From positions 62,001-126,000 of the forward strand of contig JAEZGK010000103.1 of NCBI GenBank assembly GCA_023437365.1: a stretch of DNA of 64,000 bases, in the 5' to 3' direction. Shown piece after piece: positions 34,503 through 43,144 of this stretch. The position numbers and the translations under genes are program-made. Positions within the stretch are counted from its first letter, which is position 1. Each line of letters opens with the position of its first letter. The stretch comes from Bacillota bacterium (GTDB taxonomy: Bacteria > Bacillota > Clostridia > Lachnospirales > Lachnospiraceae). Under the pieces are notes generated by a model. The model worked only from the letters and a program-made list of their open reading frames with translations, did not search any database and had not been told where the DNA came from.

Positions 34503-35348
34503 CTATTTTACTGCTTCTATTTCTATGCAAGTTTCCAGTGCTTTCATATAATCAAAGCAGTATTGGGCACATTTTATCTGATCCGGATAAGGTACACACT
34601 CAAATCCGATGTAACCTTGATAATCGATTTCCAGTAGTGCTTTCATGCAGGCTTTAAAATCTACATTTCCGCCACCCGGATATCTTCTGTTGCTATCAGT
34701 AAAATGTACATAACCCATTTTTCCTTTACAATACCGGATAGATTCTGGCATATCCTGATCTTCTACAATCATGGAATGAGTATCAATATGTATCTTCACA
34801 TTATCAAGTCCAAGGCGGTCAAGATAATCTACGGTTTCAGGTACGTTGTTAAGATAATTGTTGATATATCTCATAATTGATTCAACTACCAGACTGGCAC
34901 CTTGCTTTCTGGCATATTCCGATAGCTCAGCGAGTGCTTCGCTGTGATATCCGATATATTTAGCTCTTTCCTGTTCATTTGGAATGTTTGATCTCATAAT
35001 GCCTATAATTACAGGGCATTCAAGAACTGCACCTAAATCCACATGCTCCTTTAATCGATCAATGGCTGCACGCCGTACATTTTTATCATCGCTGATCAGA
35101 GAAAGGCGATTATTGATATATTCCATGCCAGTGGCAATTCCGCAGTAGCTTAAGTTTCTGTCATCTGCCACTTTTTTCAAATAGTTTGCATCATAATTTC
35201 TAGGTTCCCGAATATGAAGTTCCATAGCATCATAACCAATCTTAGCCGCAATATCGGCACAGGTAATGATATCTCCTCTAAGAATGACCGGCTTTGTGTC
35301 AGGCATTGGTTCCAGTCCGCATACAATACCATATTTAAACATTGACAT
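34503..35348 (-). CDS. Sugar isomerase/epimerase, AP-endonuclease-2-like TIM barrel (copy A)
   Basis: A 281-residue protein of the xylose-isomerase-like superfamily. Metal-binding positions are visible: Glu in LVVESIMRY, Asp/His in KIHIDTHSMIVED, His in YVHFTDSNRRYPGGGN and Glu in GFECVPYP. Relatives include hydroxypyruvate, tagatose/psicose, 2-oxo-tetronate isomerases and inosose dehydratase. The ATG at 35348 has GGAGG five bases upstream; earlier in-frame ATGs do not. It lies between the SDR and the first transaldolase, fitting an aldose-ketose or epimerising step before cleavage. The exact reaction is unknown. Confidence 0.85.
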   Translation of the reverse strand: MSMFKYGIVCGLEPMPDTKPVILRGDIITCADIAAKIGYDAMELHIREPRNYDANYLKKVADDRNLSYCGIATGMEYINNRLSLISDDKNVRRAAIDRLKEHVDLGAVLECPVIIGIMRSNIPNEQERAKYIGYHSEALAELSEYARKQGASLVVESIMRYINNYLNNVPETVDYLDRLGLDNVKIHIDTHSMIVEDQDMPESIRYCKGKMGYVHFTDSNRRYPGGGNVDFKACMKALLEIDYQGYIGFECVPYPDQIKCAQYCFDYMKALETCIEIEAVK

Positions 35349-35380
35349 AATTTCCTCCATATGCCTAACAGGCAATTTAT

Positions 35381-36127
35381 TTAGCCGAAGTACATACCAC
35401 CATTTACATCCATCAAGAGACCGGTGATAAATTCTGCCTCATCGCTTGCCAGATATGCAACTGCGCTTCCAATGTTCCTGGGCTCACCTAGTTTTCCCAG
35501 CGGTATCTTTGCAACTAGATTTGCTATCTGATCTTCTGACCACTGATCAATGATCGGTGTTCTGGTGGTACCAGGACATACTGCGTTTACTGTGATACCA
35601 TAAGGTGCGAACTGTCTGGCAAGTCCATAAGTAAGGGAAATTACGCCACCTTTTGACGCTGTATAACTCATACCAGTTTCATAACCACCCATACGTCCTG
35701 CAAGCGAGGAAATATTTATGATACGTGGATTCGGTCTTTGTTTCAAATAAGGCAGTGCCTGCTGAGCTGCAAAAAAGACACTCTTTAGGTTAATTGCTAA
35801 TACCTTGTCCCACTCTGCCTCTGTAACCTCCGGTATTGGAGTTGAAATCTGAATACCGGCATTATTAACTAAAATATCAAGGTAACCGAAAGCTTCTACT
35901 GTCTTTTCTATCATTTCTTTCAGGCTGTCCACTTTTGATACATCAACAACTCCGCTGATTGCCTGATAGCCTTTTTCTTCCAAAGCCTTAGCTGCTTCCT
36001 TTGCTTTTTCTTCATTAATGTCAAAAATACCTACGCTGGCACCTTGGCTTGCTAAGGCTTCTGCGATTGCGAAGCCTATGCCCTGAGCAGATCCGGTAAC
36101 AATGGCTGCCTTGGTTTTCAAGTTCAT
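35381..36127 (-). CDS. Short-chain dehydrogenase/reductase
   Basis: A 248-residue classical SDR. TGSAQGIGFAIAEAL is the NAD(P) loop, FDINEEKA places an acidic residue at the end of beta-2 (favouring NAD), NNAGIQ follows, and the catalytic triad is Ser (INISSLAG), Tyr and Lys (YTASKGG). GITVNAVCPGTTRTPI is the C-terminal signature. Closest by eye are gluconate 5-dehydrogenase/sorbitol-type SDRs and ketoacyl reductases. In this context oxidation of a polyol or sugar hydroxyl is likely. AGGAGG precedes the ATG; it sits 11 bp after the GntR gene. Confidence 0.9.
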   Translation of the reverse strand: MNLKTKAAIVTGSAQGIGFAIAEALASQGASVGIFDINEEKAKEAAKALEEKGYQAISGVVDVSKVDSLKEMIEKTVEAFGYLDILVNNAGIQISTPIPEVTEAEWDKVLAINLKSVFFAAQQALPYLKQRPNPRIINISSLAGRMGGYETGMSYTASKGGVISLTYGLARQFAPYGITVNAVCPGTTRTPIIDQWSEDQIANLVAKIPLGKLGEPRNIGSAVAYLASDEAEFITGLLMDVNGGMYFG

Positions 36128-36138
36128 ATAATAACCTC

Positions 36139-36843
36139 CTACGAAATTAAATCCTTTTTTACTTCAACAGCCACACTTAATGCTCTATCCAAGTGAAGCT
36201 TCATTGCTTTTCGGGCGCCATCCGGGTCATGGGCTTCAATCGCTTCAATAATTTTTACATGGTAGGGACTAGCCAGATTTTCCTTAGCTTGCCTAGTATA
36301 ATAAATGATGCTGTCCATGACAAAATCTTTTAAGATATTAGTTGCTCTTATCAACAAGGGATTTCTCCCGATTTCTGCCAGTAATAAGTGAAATTCAATA
36401 TCCTTATCCGAAAATTCCTGAGAACTATAATGATATTGATTCATTTGGGTTAAATTTTCTTTCAGTCTTTCTATATCTTCATCAGTCGCTCTCTTTGCTG
36501 CAAGTGCAGCCTGCTCTGATTCTATGATTCGTCTAAATTCCATTACGTATTGTTTATCATCCATCTCCAACATGGTTAAAGGGATCAGCATATTTACATA
36601 ATTTCCACTATCAAAAGTACCGACAAAGGTTCCTTCTCCTTGTCTACTTTCAATCAGCCCAATGCTGGAAAGTCTCTGCAGTGCGCTTCGAATCGAAACT
36701 CGAGATACGCCCATTCTGCGAGCAAGTTCATTTTCTGAAGGAAGCTTACTACCCGGTTTCCATTCCCCATCAGTAATTAATCGCTTCATTTCTTCCAAAA
36801 CAGCATCACTGACATTATATTTTTGGATTTTATTTATACTCAT
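36139..36843 (-). CDS. GntR-family transcriptional regulator, FadR/FCD subfamily (copy 1)
   Basis: A 234-residue repressor-type protein. N-terminal winged helix: KLPSENELARRMGVSRVSI and GLIESRQGEGTFVG (about residues 30-75). The C-terminal helical FCD domain (about 90-225) binds an effector and usually a metal through Asp/His residues such as DIEFHLLLAEIGRN. It is embedded between the hydroxyisobutyrate-type dehydrogenase and the SDR, so it is co-transcribed with its probable targets. Its DNA site may be among the GTGCA palindromes upstream of 37785. Confidence 0.9.
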   Translation of the reverse strand: MSINKIQKYNVSDAVLEEMKRLITDGEWKPGSKLPSENELARRMGVSRVSIRSALQRLSSIGLIESRQGEGTFVGTFDSGNYVNMLIPLTMLEMDDKQYVMEFRRIIESEQAALAAKRATDEDIERLKENLTQMNQYHYSSQEFSDKDIEFHLLLAEIGRNPLLIRATNILKDFVMDSIIYYTRQAKENLASPYHVKIIEAIEAHDPDGARKAMKLHLDRALSVAVEVKKDLIS

Positions 36844-36897
36844 GATTATTCCTCATCCCATTTTATTAACCATTGGAGTATCAATGATTTTTAGTAA

Positions 36898-37785
36898 TTA
36901 TCTACGAACCTCAGTTCCTGTCAGTTTCTCATAATATTTCATCAGTCCGCTGTGATCATCCTGTCCGCAGCCATCTGCTTTTAGCACCTGGAACATCTGC
37001 ATAACATCTGCTGTCAAAGGCATTGGAGTATTTGTTGCATAACCTGTTTCCAAAGCATTTGTTAAATCCTTTATATGCAAATCAATCTTAAAGCCCGGTT
37101 TAAAATTACCATCCAACATCATAGGAGCTTTTGCATTCATTACGGTAGATCCTGCAAGTCCGCCCTTAATTGCATTGAATACTTTCTCTGCATCAGCGCC
37201 TGCTCTTGTAGCTAATTGAAGGCCTTCAGCAAGTACAGCAATATTAACAGCTACAATCATCTGATTTGTCAGCTTACAGGTATTACCACTGCCAATCGGT
37301 CCAACTAATACTGCAGAGGAGCCAAGGATATCAAAATATTTTTTTGCTCTTTCAAAATTTACTTCTTCTCCGCCAACCATAATAGCTAGTGTTCCGTCTG
37401 CTGCCTTAGGTTCTCCGCCTGATACAGGTGCATCAATCATAAGAATACCTTTTTCTTCCAATGCCTTTTGCATTTCTTTGGAAGCACCCGGAGCAATTGA
37501 ACTCATATCAATAATAAGTGTTCCTTTTTTAGCGTATTGAGCAACGCCACCTTCGCCAAGAACTACTGACTTTACATGAGGACTGTTTGGAAGCATAGTA
37601 ATAATGTCATCGCATGCCTCCGCTACCTCTTTTATGCTCATGCAGCCTACGCAACCATTACTTACAGCTCTTTCAACTGCTGCAGGAACAACATCAAATG
37701 CCATTACCTCGTAGCCAGCCTTAACCAGGTTTGCAGCCATATGGCCTCCCATGATACCAAGTCCGATAAATCCAACTTTACTCAT
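36898..37785 (-). CDS. 3-hydroxyisobutyrate dehydrogenase-family NAD(P) oxidoreductase
   Basis: A 295-residue beta-hydroxyacid dehydrogenase. VGFIGLGIMGGHMAANLVKA is the Rossmann start plus family signature, DAPVSGGEPKAADGTLAIM is the substrate segment, and GSGNTCKLTNQMI holds the catalytic lysine. The family includes tartronate-semialdehyde reductase, L-threonate dehydrogenase and sulfolactaldehyde reductase (YihU), all acting on small hydroxy-acids or aldehydes. It is the first gene of the long downstream transcript, after a sigma-A promoter at 38035-38063, with GAGAGG before the ATG. Confidence 0.92.
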   Translation of the reverse strand: MSKVGFIGLGIMGGHMAANLVKAGYEVMAFDVVPAAVERAVSNGCVGCMSIKEVAEACDDIITMLPNSPHVKSVVLGEGGVAQYAKKGTLIIDMSSIAPGASKEMQKALEEKGILMIDAPVSGGEPKAADGTLAIMVGGEEVNFERAKKYFDILGSSAVLVGPIGSGNTCKLTNQMIVAVNIAVLAEGLQLATRAGADAEKVFNAIKGGLAGSTVMNAKAPMMLDGNFKPGFKIDLHIKDLTNALETGYATNTPMPLTADVMQMFQVLKADGCGQDDHSGLMKYYEKLTGTEVRR

Positions 37786-37965
37786 TGCTTTACCTCTCTT
37801 CTTATTAATTTTATATGAGGATCAGAAAATGTCATGACCCATGTTTTTACTTGATTTGAATAGATATTTAATTCCCTTGTATTTCTAAATTGTAATATTC
37901 TTTCGAAAGTCACAGTATATCGTGTAATACCTGATCCTCTTTTGAATTACTTCGTTTGCGTTTAT

Positions 37966-38020
37966 GTAATAGGTAATAGGTGTTAGGTAATAGGTAATAG
38001 GTAATAGGTAATAGGTAATA
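37966..38020. repeat. 7-bp tandem repeat (GTAATAG)n
   Basis: About eight units of GTAATAG over 55 bp, interrupted once by GTGTTAG. It starts just after the probable transcription start on the minus strand, so the mRNA leader would read as repeated CTATTAC. The array sits in the 510-bp gap 37786-38295, together with the promoter and palindromes listed separately. Confidence 0.85.
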
Positions 38021-38034
38021 CAACTTGTAAATAC

Positions 38035-38063
38035 ATAATAATGCATAATCCGACAATTGTCAA
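38035..38063 (-). promoter_or_regulatory. Sigma-A promoter of the dehydrogenase-GntR-SDR-isomerase-transaldolase operon
   Basis: Minus strand: TTGACA (38063-38058), a 17-bp spacer, and TATTAT (38040-38035). The palindrome GACAATTGTC (38052-38061) overlaps the -35 box. Transcription would start near 38028, about 240 bases before the ATG at 37785. Confidence 0.65.
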
Positions 38064-38200
38064 CGTGTTTTTGTGCATTTTGTATAGTTAATTTTTGGTA
38101 CTATATTTTTTAACTATTATATTGCACAATAGTGGTTTATTTACAGACAACTATATTGTTACTATTTGACATTAATGGAATATTATAGAATTTTCTATTT

Positions 38201-38213
38201 GTGCATTTTGCAC
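38201..38213. promoter_or_regulatory. GTGCA-TTT-TGCAC palindrome, possible operator
   Basis: A perfect inverted repeat. The half-site TTGTGCA also occurs at 38071-38077, and TTGCACAA in the other direction at 38122-38129. Three related sites upstream of a promoter that drives a GntR gene suggest regulator binding. Confidence 0.35.
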
Positions 38214-38252
38214 TTTTATACATTTATGTAATTATATGGTCTTTTATCAATC

Positions 38253-38281
38253 AATGACAACCAGCCAGGCTGGTTGTCATT
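38253..38281. terminator. 29-bp perfect palindrome after the transketolase genes
   Basis: AATGACAACCAGCC is followed by one base and its exact reverse complement. On the minus strand it lies 15 bp past the transketolase stop and should form a very stable hairpin, but the following GATTGATAAAAG is not U-rich. It may end the transcript, protect its 3' end, or be an operator. Confidence 0.5.
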
Positions 38282-38295
38282 AAAAACAAGATAAA

Positions 38296-39225
38296 TTATA
38301 AAGCTGCCATTTTCTTTATGGCCTCAATAATATGTTCTTTTGTCAGGCCGTAATAAGCGAGAACATCCTGATAGGAGTGTGCACTGCATCCGAATTCATC
38401 CTCAACGCCAACGAATTCCATCGGCTTAGGAGCTTCCCTTAATACTTCAGCAATTGCACTACCCAAACCACCAACTATGCTGTGTTCCTCCGCGGCTACG
38501 ATTGCTTTACAGTCTTTCACCATTTCCTTAATAGTAGCTGCACACATCGGTTTAATGGTGCTTACGTTAATCACCTTTACAGATACTTGTCCTTCTAACT
38601 CTTTCGCAGCTTCTAATGCCAGACCTACCATATAACCGGTCGCCATGACAGCAATTTCTTTTCCTTCTTTTAATACAGTAGGAACGCCAATCTGAAATTT
38701 CTTTCCTTCTTCAGTAACATTCGCATAGTCATTACGGTTTAAACGAATATAGCAGGGACCTTGCATTTCTACCATTGCCTTCACTGCTTCTACTGTTTCA
38801 TTAGCATCTGCAGGGCAAAGAACCGTCATGTTCGGAATAGCTCTCATAATTGCCATATCTTCTACTGCCTGGTGGGTAGCACCATCACCAAAGTCAGACA
38901 TACCGGAAGAAGAACCGCAAATTTTTACGTTAAGTTTACCGATTGCTATTGTCTGGCGGATTTGATCGTAAGCTCTTCCGCCCGAAAATACTGCAAATGA
39001 GTTAGTAAACGGAATCTTTCCTGTCTGAGCAAGGCCTGCTGCTACCGAAGTCATGTTCGCTTCTGCAATACCCATTTCAAAATGTCTTTCCGGATATTCC
39101 GCCTCGAATAATTTACCCATTGTGGAGCCGCCAAGATCAGCGTCCAGTACTACGATATTTTTATTTTCTTTACCTAATGCTACTAATGTATTACCATAAG
39201 CTACTCTTTGATTTGTATAACTCAT
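38296..39225 (-). CDS. Transketolase, C-terminal (pyrimidine and C) subunit
   Basis: Half of a split transketolase, 309 residues. The pyrimidine-binding domain has FEMGIAEANMTSVAAGLAQT, whose first Glu is the catalytic residue that activates thiamine diphosphate. KICGSSSGMSDFGDGATHQA and CPADANETVEAVKAM follow, and the C-terminal domain starts about residue 185. It must pair with the N-terminal half encoded next door (39325-40149). Transketolases move a two-carbon ketol group. Split forms are common in clostridia and archaea, and the housekeeping enzyme is probably elsewhere. AGGAGG precedes the ATG. Confidence 0.93.
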   Translation of the reverse strand: MSYTNQRVAYGNTLVALGKENKNIVVLDADLGGSTMGKLFEAEYPERHFEMGIAEANMTSVAAGLAQTGKIPFTNSFAVFSGGRAYDQIRQTIAIGKLNVKICGSSSGMSDFGDGATHQAVEDMAIMRAIPNMTVLCPADANETVEAVKAMVEMQGPCYIRLNRNDYANVTEEGKKFQIGVPTVLKEGKEIAVMATGYMVGLALEAAKELEGQVSVKVINVSTIKPMCAATIKEMVKDCKAIVAAEEHSIVGGLGSAIAEVLREAPKPMEFVGVEDEFGCSAHSYQDVLAYYGLTKEHIIEAIKKMAAL

Positions 39226-39324
39226 TAATATTACCTCCTGTGATGATATCGTCCATTCGTTACTTTCATTTACTGTGGCTCATTACAAACCGATGCGCTC
39301 TGAATAACTTGCGCCGCTGAAAGT

Positions 39325-40149
39325 TTATGATAATTCTTGTATTGCCTGCTTGTATGTTTCCTCTGTTAGTGTACCATTGTGGTAACTAACTACGTTTTCT
39401 GCAAAGCTTATGCCCTTGCCTTTTACTGTATGTGCCACGATAACGGTTGGTTTACCCTTTACTGTATCTGCTTTATCTAATGCAGTGAGAATGTCTTCCA
39501 TGTTGTGTCCATCGATTTCAATGACATTCCAACCAAAGCCTTCCCACTTAGGGATCAAAGGCAGAGCATCAAATCTGTCTACTATTTTACCATTTGCCTG
39601 TAGCTTATTATGATCTACGATAGCTACTAGGTTGTCTGCTTTGAATGCGTTTGCTGCCATTGCAGCTTCCCAATTCTGGCCTTCTGCAAGTTCGCCATCG
39701 CCTAAAAGCACGTAAACCTTTCTATCAATATTATCAAGCTTTAAGCCCAATGCCATACCAAGACCGATGGATAGACCCTGTCCAAGAGAACCTGTACCTG
39801 CTTCAATACCAGGTGTTTTTAATACATCCGGATGTCCCTGCAGATAAGAACCGATTTCTTTCGTAGTCTTTAAATCCTCTACCGGGAAATATCCTGCTTC
39901 TGCAAGTGCTGCGTACTGCAACACTGCTATATGTCCCTTGCTTAACAAGAAACGATCTCTATCAACCATTTTGGGGTTTTTGGGATCGTGTTTCATTTTA
40001 TGAAAATATAATGCTGCTAAAATATCAGCGGATGAACATGAGCCACCCACATGACCCGCAACACCTACACCAATACAAGTAATAACATCTTTTCTTAATT
40101 GCTGTGCCTTTTTCTTTAGATCATTCACTAATTCCTGATTATAAGCCAT
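39325..40149 (-). CDS. Transketolase, N-terminal (TPP diphosphate-binding) subunit
   Basis: The other half of the split enzyme, 274 residues. RDRFLLSKGHIAVLQYAALA, LQGHPDVLKTPGIEAGTGSLG and the TPP motif GDGELAEGQNWEAAM ending VDHNKLQ are all present. The open frame extends upstream to 40218, overlapping the isomerase gene, but GGAGG eight bases before the ATG at 40149 gives MAYNQELVND. The gap to the C-terminal half is 99 bp with no clear element. Confidence 0.93.
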   Translation of the reverse strand: MAYNQELVNDLKKKAQQLRKDVITCIGVGVAGHVGGSCSSADILAALYFHKMKHDPKNPKMVDRDRFLLSKGHIAVLQYAALAEAGYFPVEDLKTTKEIGSYLQGHPDVLKTPGIEAGTGSLGQGLSIGLGMALGLKLDNIDRKVYVLLGDGELAEGQNWEAAMAANAFKADNLVAIVDHNKLQANGKIVDRFDALPLIPKWEGFGWNVIEIDGHNMEDILTALDKADTVKGKPTVIVAHTVKGKGISFAENVVSYHNGTLTEETYKQAIQELS

Positions 40150-40165
40150 TATTCTTACCTCCATT

Positions 40166-40966
40166 TTAATTAAAATTTGCTTTGAAGAACTGTATTGCCT
40201 TTGGAGCCTGTTGTTCATAGTTCTTTAAATATGCTTCGCAGCTTACTCTTTGTTCGTAGCCGACTTCCTTCAATGCATCAATAAAGGGTTTATAATTATC
40301 TTCCTCTATGCTTTCCGGATATACTCTTCCATTGGAATTTGCAAAATGTACATGTCTTAGATACTCTTTACCGTACTTGATAATATTTTCAACAGGTTCT
40401 TTTTCTTCCGTGAGATGATAAAAATCTACCAGGACTTTTACATTTTCGTCTGCTACATCCTTAGAAAGCTGTACGCCTTCGGCAAAGCTGTTGATCAGGT
40501 TACACTCTGCCCTTCGTAAAGGTTCAATTACAATAGTAATATTGTTTTTCTTTGCTATCGGTCCCACCTTTTTAAGAAGTGTAACCACCTGCTGATATCC
40601 ATCCTCAATTGGGAAATCCTTAGGTACATTTTTTGCTTTACCACTTCCGAAAACTACGTATTGAACCCCTAGAGAAGCTGCTCTTGCCAATGCACCCTCT
40701 ACGTATTCCATGACTTCCTTCAGGTTAACGCCTTCTCCAGTAAGACGGATGGTTCCCGGAAAAAAGTTATTACAGGTTTCACAATGGATTCCTGTTCTAT
40801 CAATTCTTTCTTTTAATGCTTCAAAGTCTGCATCTGATAACTCCATCATTTCCGCGAGTGGAAGCTCCACATAATCAAATCCGAACTTAGCCAGGTTTTC
40901 AATGTGTTCTATTCCCGTTCTGTCCGGTTGTGTTGCAACCATGTTGAGACAACAACCAAATTTCAT
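40166..40966 (-). CDS. Sugar isomerase/epimerase, AP-endonuclease-2-like TIM barrel (copy B)
   Basis: A 266-residue relative of the gene at 34503-35348 but clearly diverged. Metal-site positions: Glu in ITIVIEPLRR, Asp in VLVDFYHLTEE, His in RHVHFANSNGR and Glu in VSCEAYLK. The frame begins at GTG (40975), directly abutting AGGAG; the ATG at 40966 is ten bases from it and more likely. Together with copy A it suggests two isomerisation steps or two substrates. It sits between the zinc dehydrogenase and the transketolase. Confidence 0.85.
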   Translation of the reverse strand: MKFGCCLNMVATQPDRTGIEHIENLAKFGFDYVELPLAEMMELSDADFEALKERIDRTGIHCETCNNFFPGTIRLTGEGVNLKEVMEYVEGALARAASLGVQYVVFGSGKAKNVPKDFPIEDGYQQVVTLLKKVGPIAKKNNITIVIEPLRRAECNLINSFAEGVQLSKDVADENVKVLVDFYHLTEEKEPVENIIKYGKEYLRHVHFANSNGRVYPESIEEDNYKPFIDALKEVGYEQRVSCEAYLKNYEQQAPKAIQFFKANFN

Positions 40967-41037
40967 CTTTGTCACGCTCCTTTCGCTTTGTCATGCTCAA
41001 GATCAGCCTAAGCATGTACAATTGCCAGTCTTTTCGT

Positions 41038-42072
41038 CTATTTTGTTGGGTCAATTACTACCTTCAGATAGTCGTCCGGATTTTTATGTAGCTCCACAAA
41101 TGCCTGAGGCGCCTCGTTAAGTGATACTACCTTTGTAATCAGCTTATCCGTCGCCATCTTTCCAGAAGTAACCAATTTAACTACTTCACCGAATTCTTCA
41201 TGTGTATAATTAAAGCTTCCAATTACCTGTCTAGCCGAACATACAATATCCTGCATATTAATAGTCATTTCTTTCTGAGACATTCCTACCCACACTGCTG
41301 TACCTGCTATTTTGAGGCATTTAATGGATTGGTTCGCAGTAGCCTGTACTCCAACCGCTTCGATGGAGGTATCAATCATATGTCCATCTGTCAATTTGCT
41401 GACTGCTTCCATGAAATCTTCATTTTTGGGATTGATTACCGCATCAGCGCCAAGAGCAAGAGCTGTCTTTAATCTTGAATCACTTAAATCACATACAATT
41501 ACTTTCTTAACATTCGGATTTTGTAATTTCAACAGCTGAAGGATGCAGATTCCAATCGTTCCTGCTCCAATAACCATAACAAATTGTCCACTTAAGTCTC
41601 CTGCTTTCTTGACTGCACCATAACCAACCGCATAAGGCTCTGATAATGCTCCTGTATAAGAATCACAATCGTCTGGTTGGTTGTATAGGAGTTTTTCCGG
41701 TACAGCTATATATTCTGCCATAGCACCATCTACTGTAAGCACCCCGCAAAATCTCTTGTTAAGACAAAGCATTGTCAGTCCAGCTTTACAGTTCTCACAT
41801 TCACCACAAAAACCGATTGGTTGAACTACAACTTTATCGCCGACTGCAAATTTTCCACTACCAGGTCCAAGCTTAGCAACCTCTCCCGCAAATTCATGTC
41901 CCATCGTCATCGGTGGAATTCTTCTGCCTGTAAGTCCAAGAAATCCGTGAACATCACTGCCGCAGATACCGCAGCCTAATACTTTAATCAGTACTTCTCC
42001 CTCTCCGGGTACGGGTGTAGGCACCTCCTGCACTTCTAACTGTTCCGGTCCTAGATACCTTAATGCTTTCAT
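41038..42072 (-). CDS. Zinc-dependent polyol/sugar dehydrogenase (MDR superfamily)
   Basis: A 344-residue medium-chain dehydrogenase. CGICGSDVHG and MGHEFAGEV hold the catalytic zinc ligands, CGECENCKAGLTMLC the structural zinc (four Cys), and VIGAGTIGICILQLL the NAD loop. Family resemblance is to sorbitol, threonine and galactitol-1-phosphate dehydrogenases, so oxidation of a secondary alcohol on an open-chain polyol or sugar fits. It is the first gene of the transketolase transcript, behind an array of probable GntR sites. GGAGG precedes the ATG. Confidence 0.92.
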   Translation of the reverse strand: MKALRYLGPEQLEVQEVPTPVPGEGEVLIKVLGCGICGSDVHGFLGLTGRRIPPMTMGHEFAGEVAKLGPGSGKFAVGDKVVVQPIGFCGECENCKAGLTMLCLNKRFCGVLTVDGAMAEYIAVPEKLLYNQPDDCDSYTGALSEPYAVGYGAVKKAGDLSGQFVMVIGAGTIGICILQLLKLQNPNVKKVIVCDLSDSRLKTALALGADAVINPKNEDFMEAVSKLTDGHMIDTSIEAVGVQATANQSIKCLKIAGTAVWVGMSQKEMTINMQDIVCSARQVIGSFNYTHEEFGEVVKLVTSGKMATDKLITKVVSLNEAPQAFVELHKNPDDYLKVVIDPTK

Positions 42073-42091
42073 AATTAGCTACCTCCATTTT

Positions 42092-42120
42092 GCTATAATT
42101 ATCTTGTTAAGTTGTGTTAC
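42092..42120 (-). promoter_or_regulatory. Possible promoter of the zinc-dehydrogenase operon
   Basis: Minus strand: GTAACA (42120-42115) and TATAGC (42097-42092), 17 bp apart, each 4 of 6 to consensus. The first operator-like site (42112-42122) would cover the -35 box, consistent with repression. The start would fall only about ten bases before the ribosome binding site, so another start further upstream is possible. Confidence 0.3.
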
Positions 42121-42336
42121 ATGTATGAGCCAGATATACATGTAAAGTTGTGTTACAAGTATAAGTTAAATATACATGTAAAGTTGTATTACATGTAGGG
42201 TAGATATATATAAAATTGTATTACAAGTATGAGTACATATAAGTTGCATTAGCGTAGATATACAGGATAAGTTAGGATAAGCTAGGATAGATATATATGA
42301 GTTAGGATACATTGTACATGTAAGGTTGTATTACAA
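42112..42336. promoter_or_regulatory. Array of TTGTNTTACA(A/T) sites, probable GntR operators, in a degenerate ~36-bp repeat
   Basis: Sites at 42112-42122, 42148-42158, 42184-42194, 42216-42226 and 42326-42336, with a decayed copy near 42244. The first three are exactly 36 bp apart. TTGTATTACAA is palindromic around its centre base and has the GT-N3-AC core of FadR-type operators. The same core (CTGTATTACAA) occurs at the gntR promoter. The array fills the 329-bp gap between gntR and the zinc dehydrogenase. Confidence 0.55.
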
Positions 42337-42401
42337 GTAGGGTAAGAGAATTGGCTTTGCATTACACAAAACCATAAATTACTTATTGGTATCCCTATCC
42401 A

Positions 42402-43091
42402 TTATTTATTAAATGCATTTTTAGTAACACCAATATGCTCTCTCATCGTATTTTCTGCTCTTTTTGCATCCTTTGCATCGAATGCTGCTATCAAATCATT
42501 GTGATAAGGTATTCCGATTTTCGTATCCAGTTTCTTGACTGTATCCTTCATAGTAGCACTCATTATTTCTCGAAGTGTCTGAAAAGTCGCAATGACTAGT
42601 GAATTTCTTGTAATCTCCGCAATTTTAAAATGAAAGGATAAATCAAGGTCAGCAAATCCATGAATATCATTGATTGATTCCTGCATATCTGAAAAAATGC
42701 GCTTTAATTCATTGATATCTTCTTTTGTCGCTCTGCTCACAGCCAATCCTGTGATAACAGGTTCCAGCATCTCTCTGTAATCCAAAACCTCATTGATATC
42801 AAGGTGATACAGATAGGTAGTTAACATGGCTTCCGACATAAAATTCTCCATACCGGAGGATTTTACAAAAGAGCCTTCTCCTAGCCTAGTCTCTATCATG
42901 CCTATACTGTTCAAACGTTGAAGTGCATTTCGAACGGTAACCCGACTGACACCAAATTGCTCCGACAATTCATTTTCTGAAGGGATTTTTTCACCATGCT
43001 TCCATTTACCTCGAAGAATCAAATCACGAAGCTGTTGAAATACCTTATCGCTCATATTGATTCGCTTAATCGGGGTTATGTCTTGCTTCAT
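42402..43091 (-). CDS. GntR-family transcriptional regulator, FadR/FCD subfamily (copy 2)
   Basis: A 229-residue paralogue of the regulator at 36139. Winged helix: KIPSENELSEQFGVSRVTV and GMIETRLGEGSFV. The FCD domain contains DLDLSFHFKIAEITRN and an Asp/His-rich core. AGGAGAG six bases before the ATG at 43091 sets the start; the open frame begins at 43142 without support. It is the most upstream gene of the catabolic locus, with its own sigma-A promoter and an operator-like site just after the transcription start, which suggests autoregulation. Confidence 0.9.
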   Translation of the reverse strand: MKQDITPIKRINMSDKVFQQLRDLILRGKWKHGEKIPSENELSEQFGVSRVTVRNALQRLNSIGMIETRLGEGSFVKSSGMENFMSEAMLTTYLYHLDINEVLDYREMLEPVITGLAVSRATKEDINELKRIFSDMQESINDIHGFADLDLSFHFKIAEITRNSLVIATFQTLREIMSATMKDTVKKLDTKIGIPYHNDLIAAFDAKDAKRAENTMREHIGVTKNAFNK

Positions 43092-43123
43092 ATGTATCTC
43101 TCCTAGATCTATATGTCGTATAC

Positions 43124-43134
43124 CTGTATTACAA
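43124..43134. promoter_or_regulatory. Operator-like site at the gntR promoter
   Basis: CTGTATTACAA, the same core as the array at 42112-42336. It lies 4-14 bases downstream of the predicted start of transcription and 33 bases before the ATG. Confidence 0.5.
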
Positions 43135-43144
43135 GTACACACTT

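Noticed and set aside
20727..42072. Assignment as a sulfoquinovose (sulfo-TK or sulfo-TAL) pathway
   Set aside because: Transketolase, transaldolase and a YihU-family dehydrogenase fit, but no sulfoquinovosidase, sulfonate exporter or sulfoacetaldehyde enzyme is visible, and the lipoyl complex is not part of those pathways. I keep it only as one substrate class to test.
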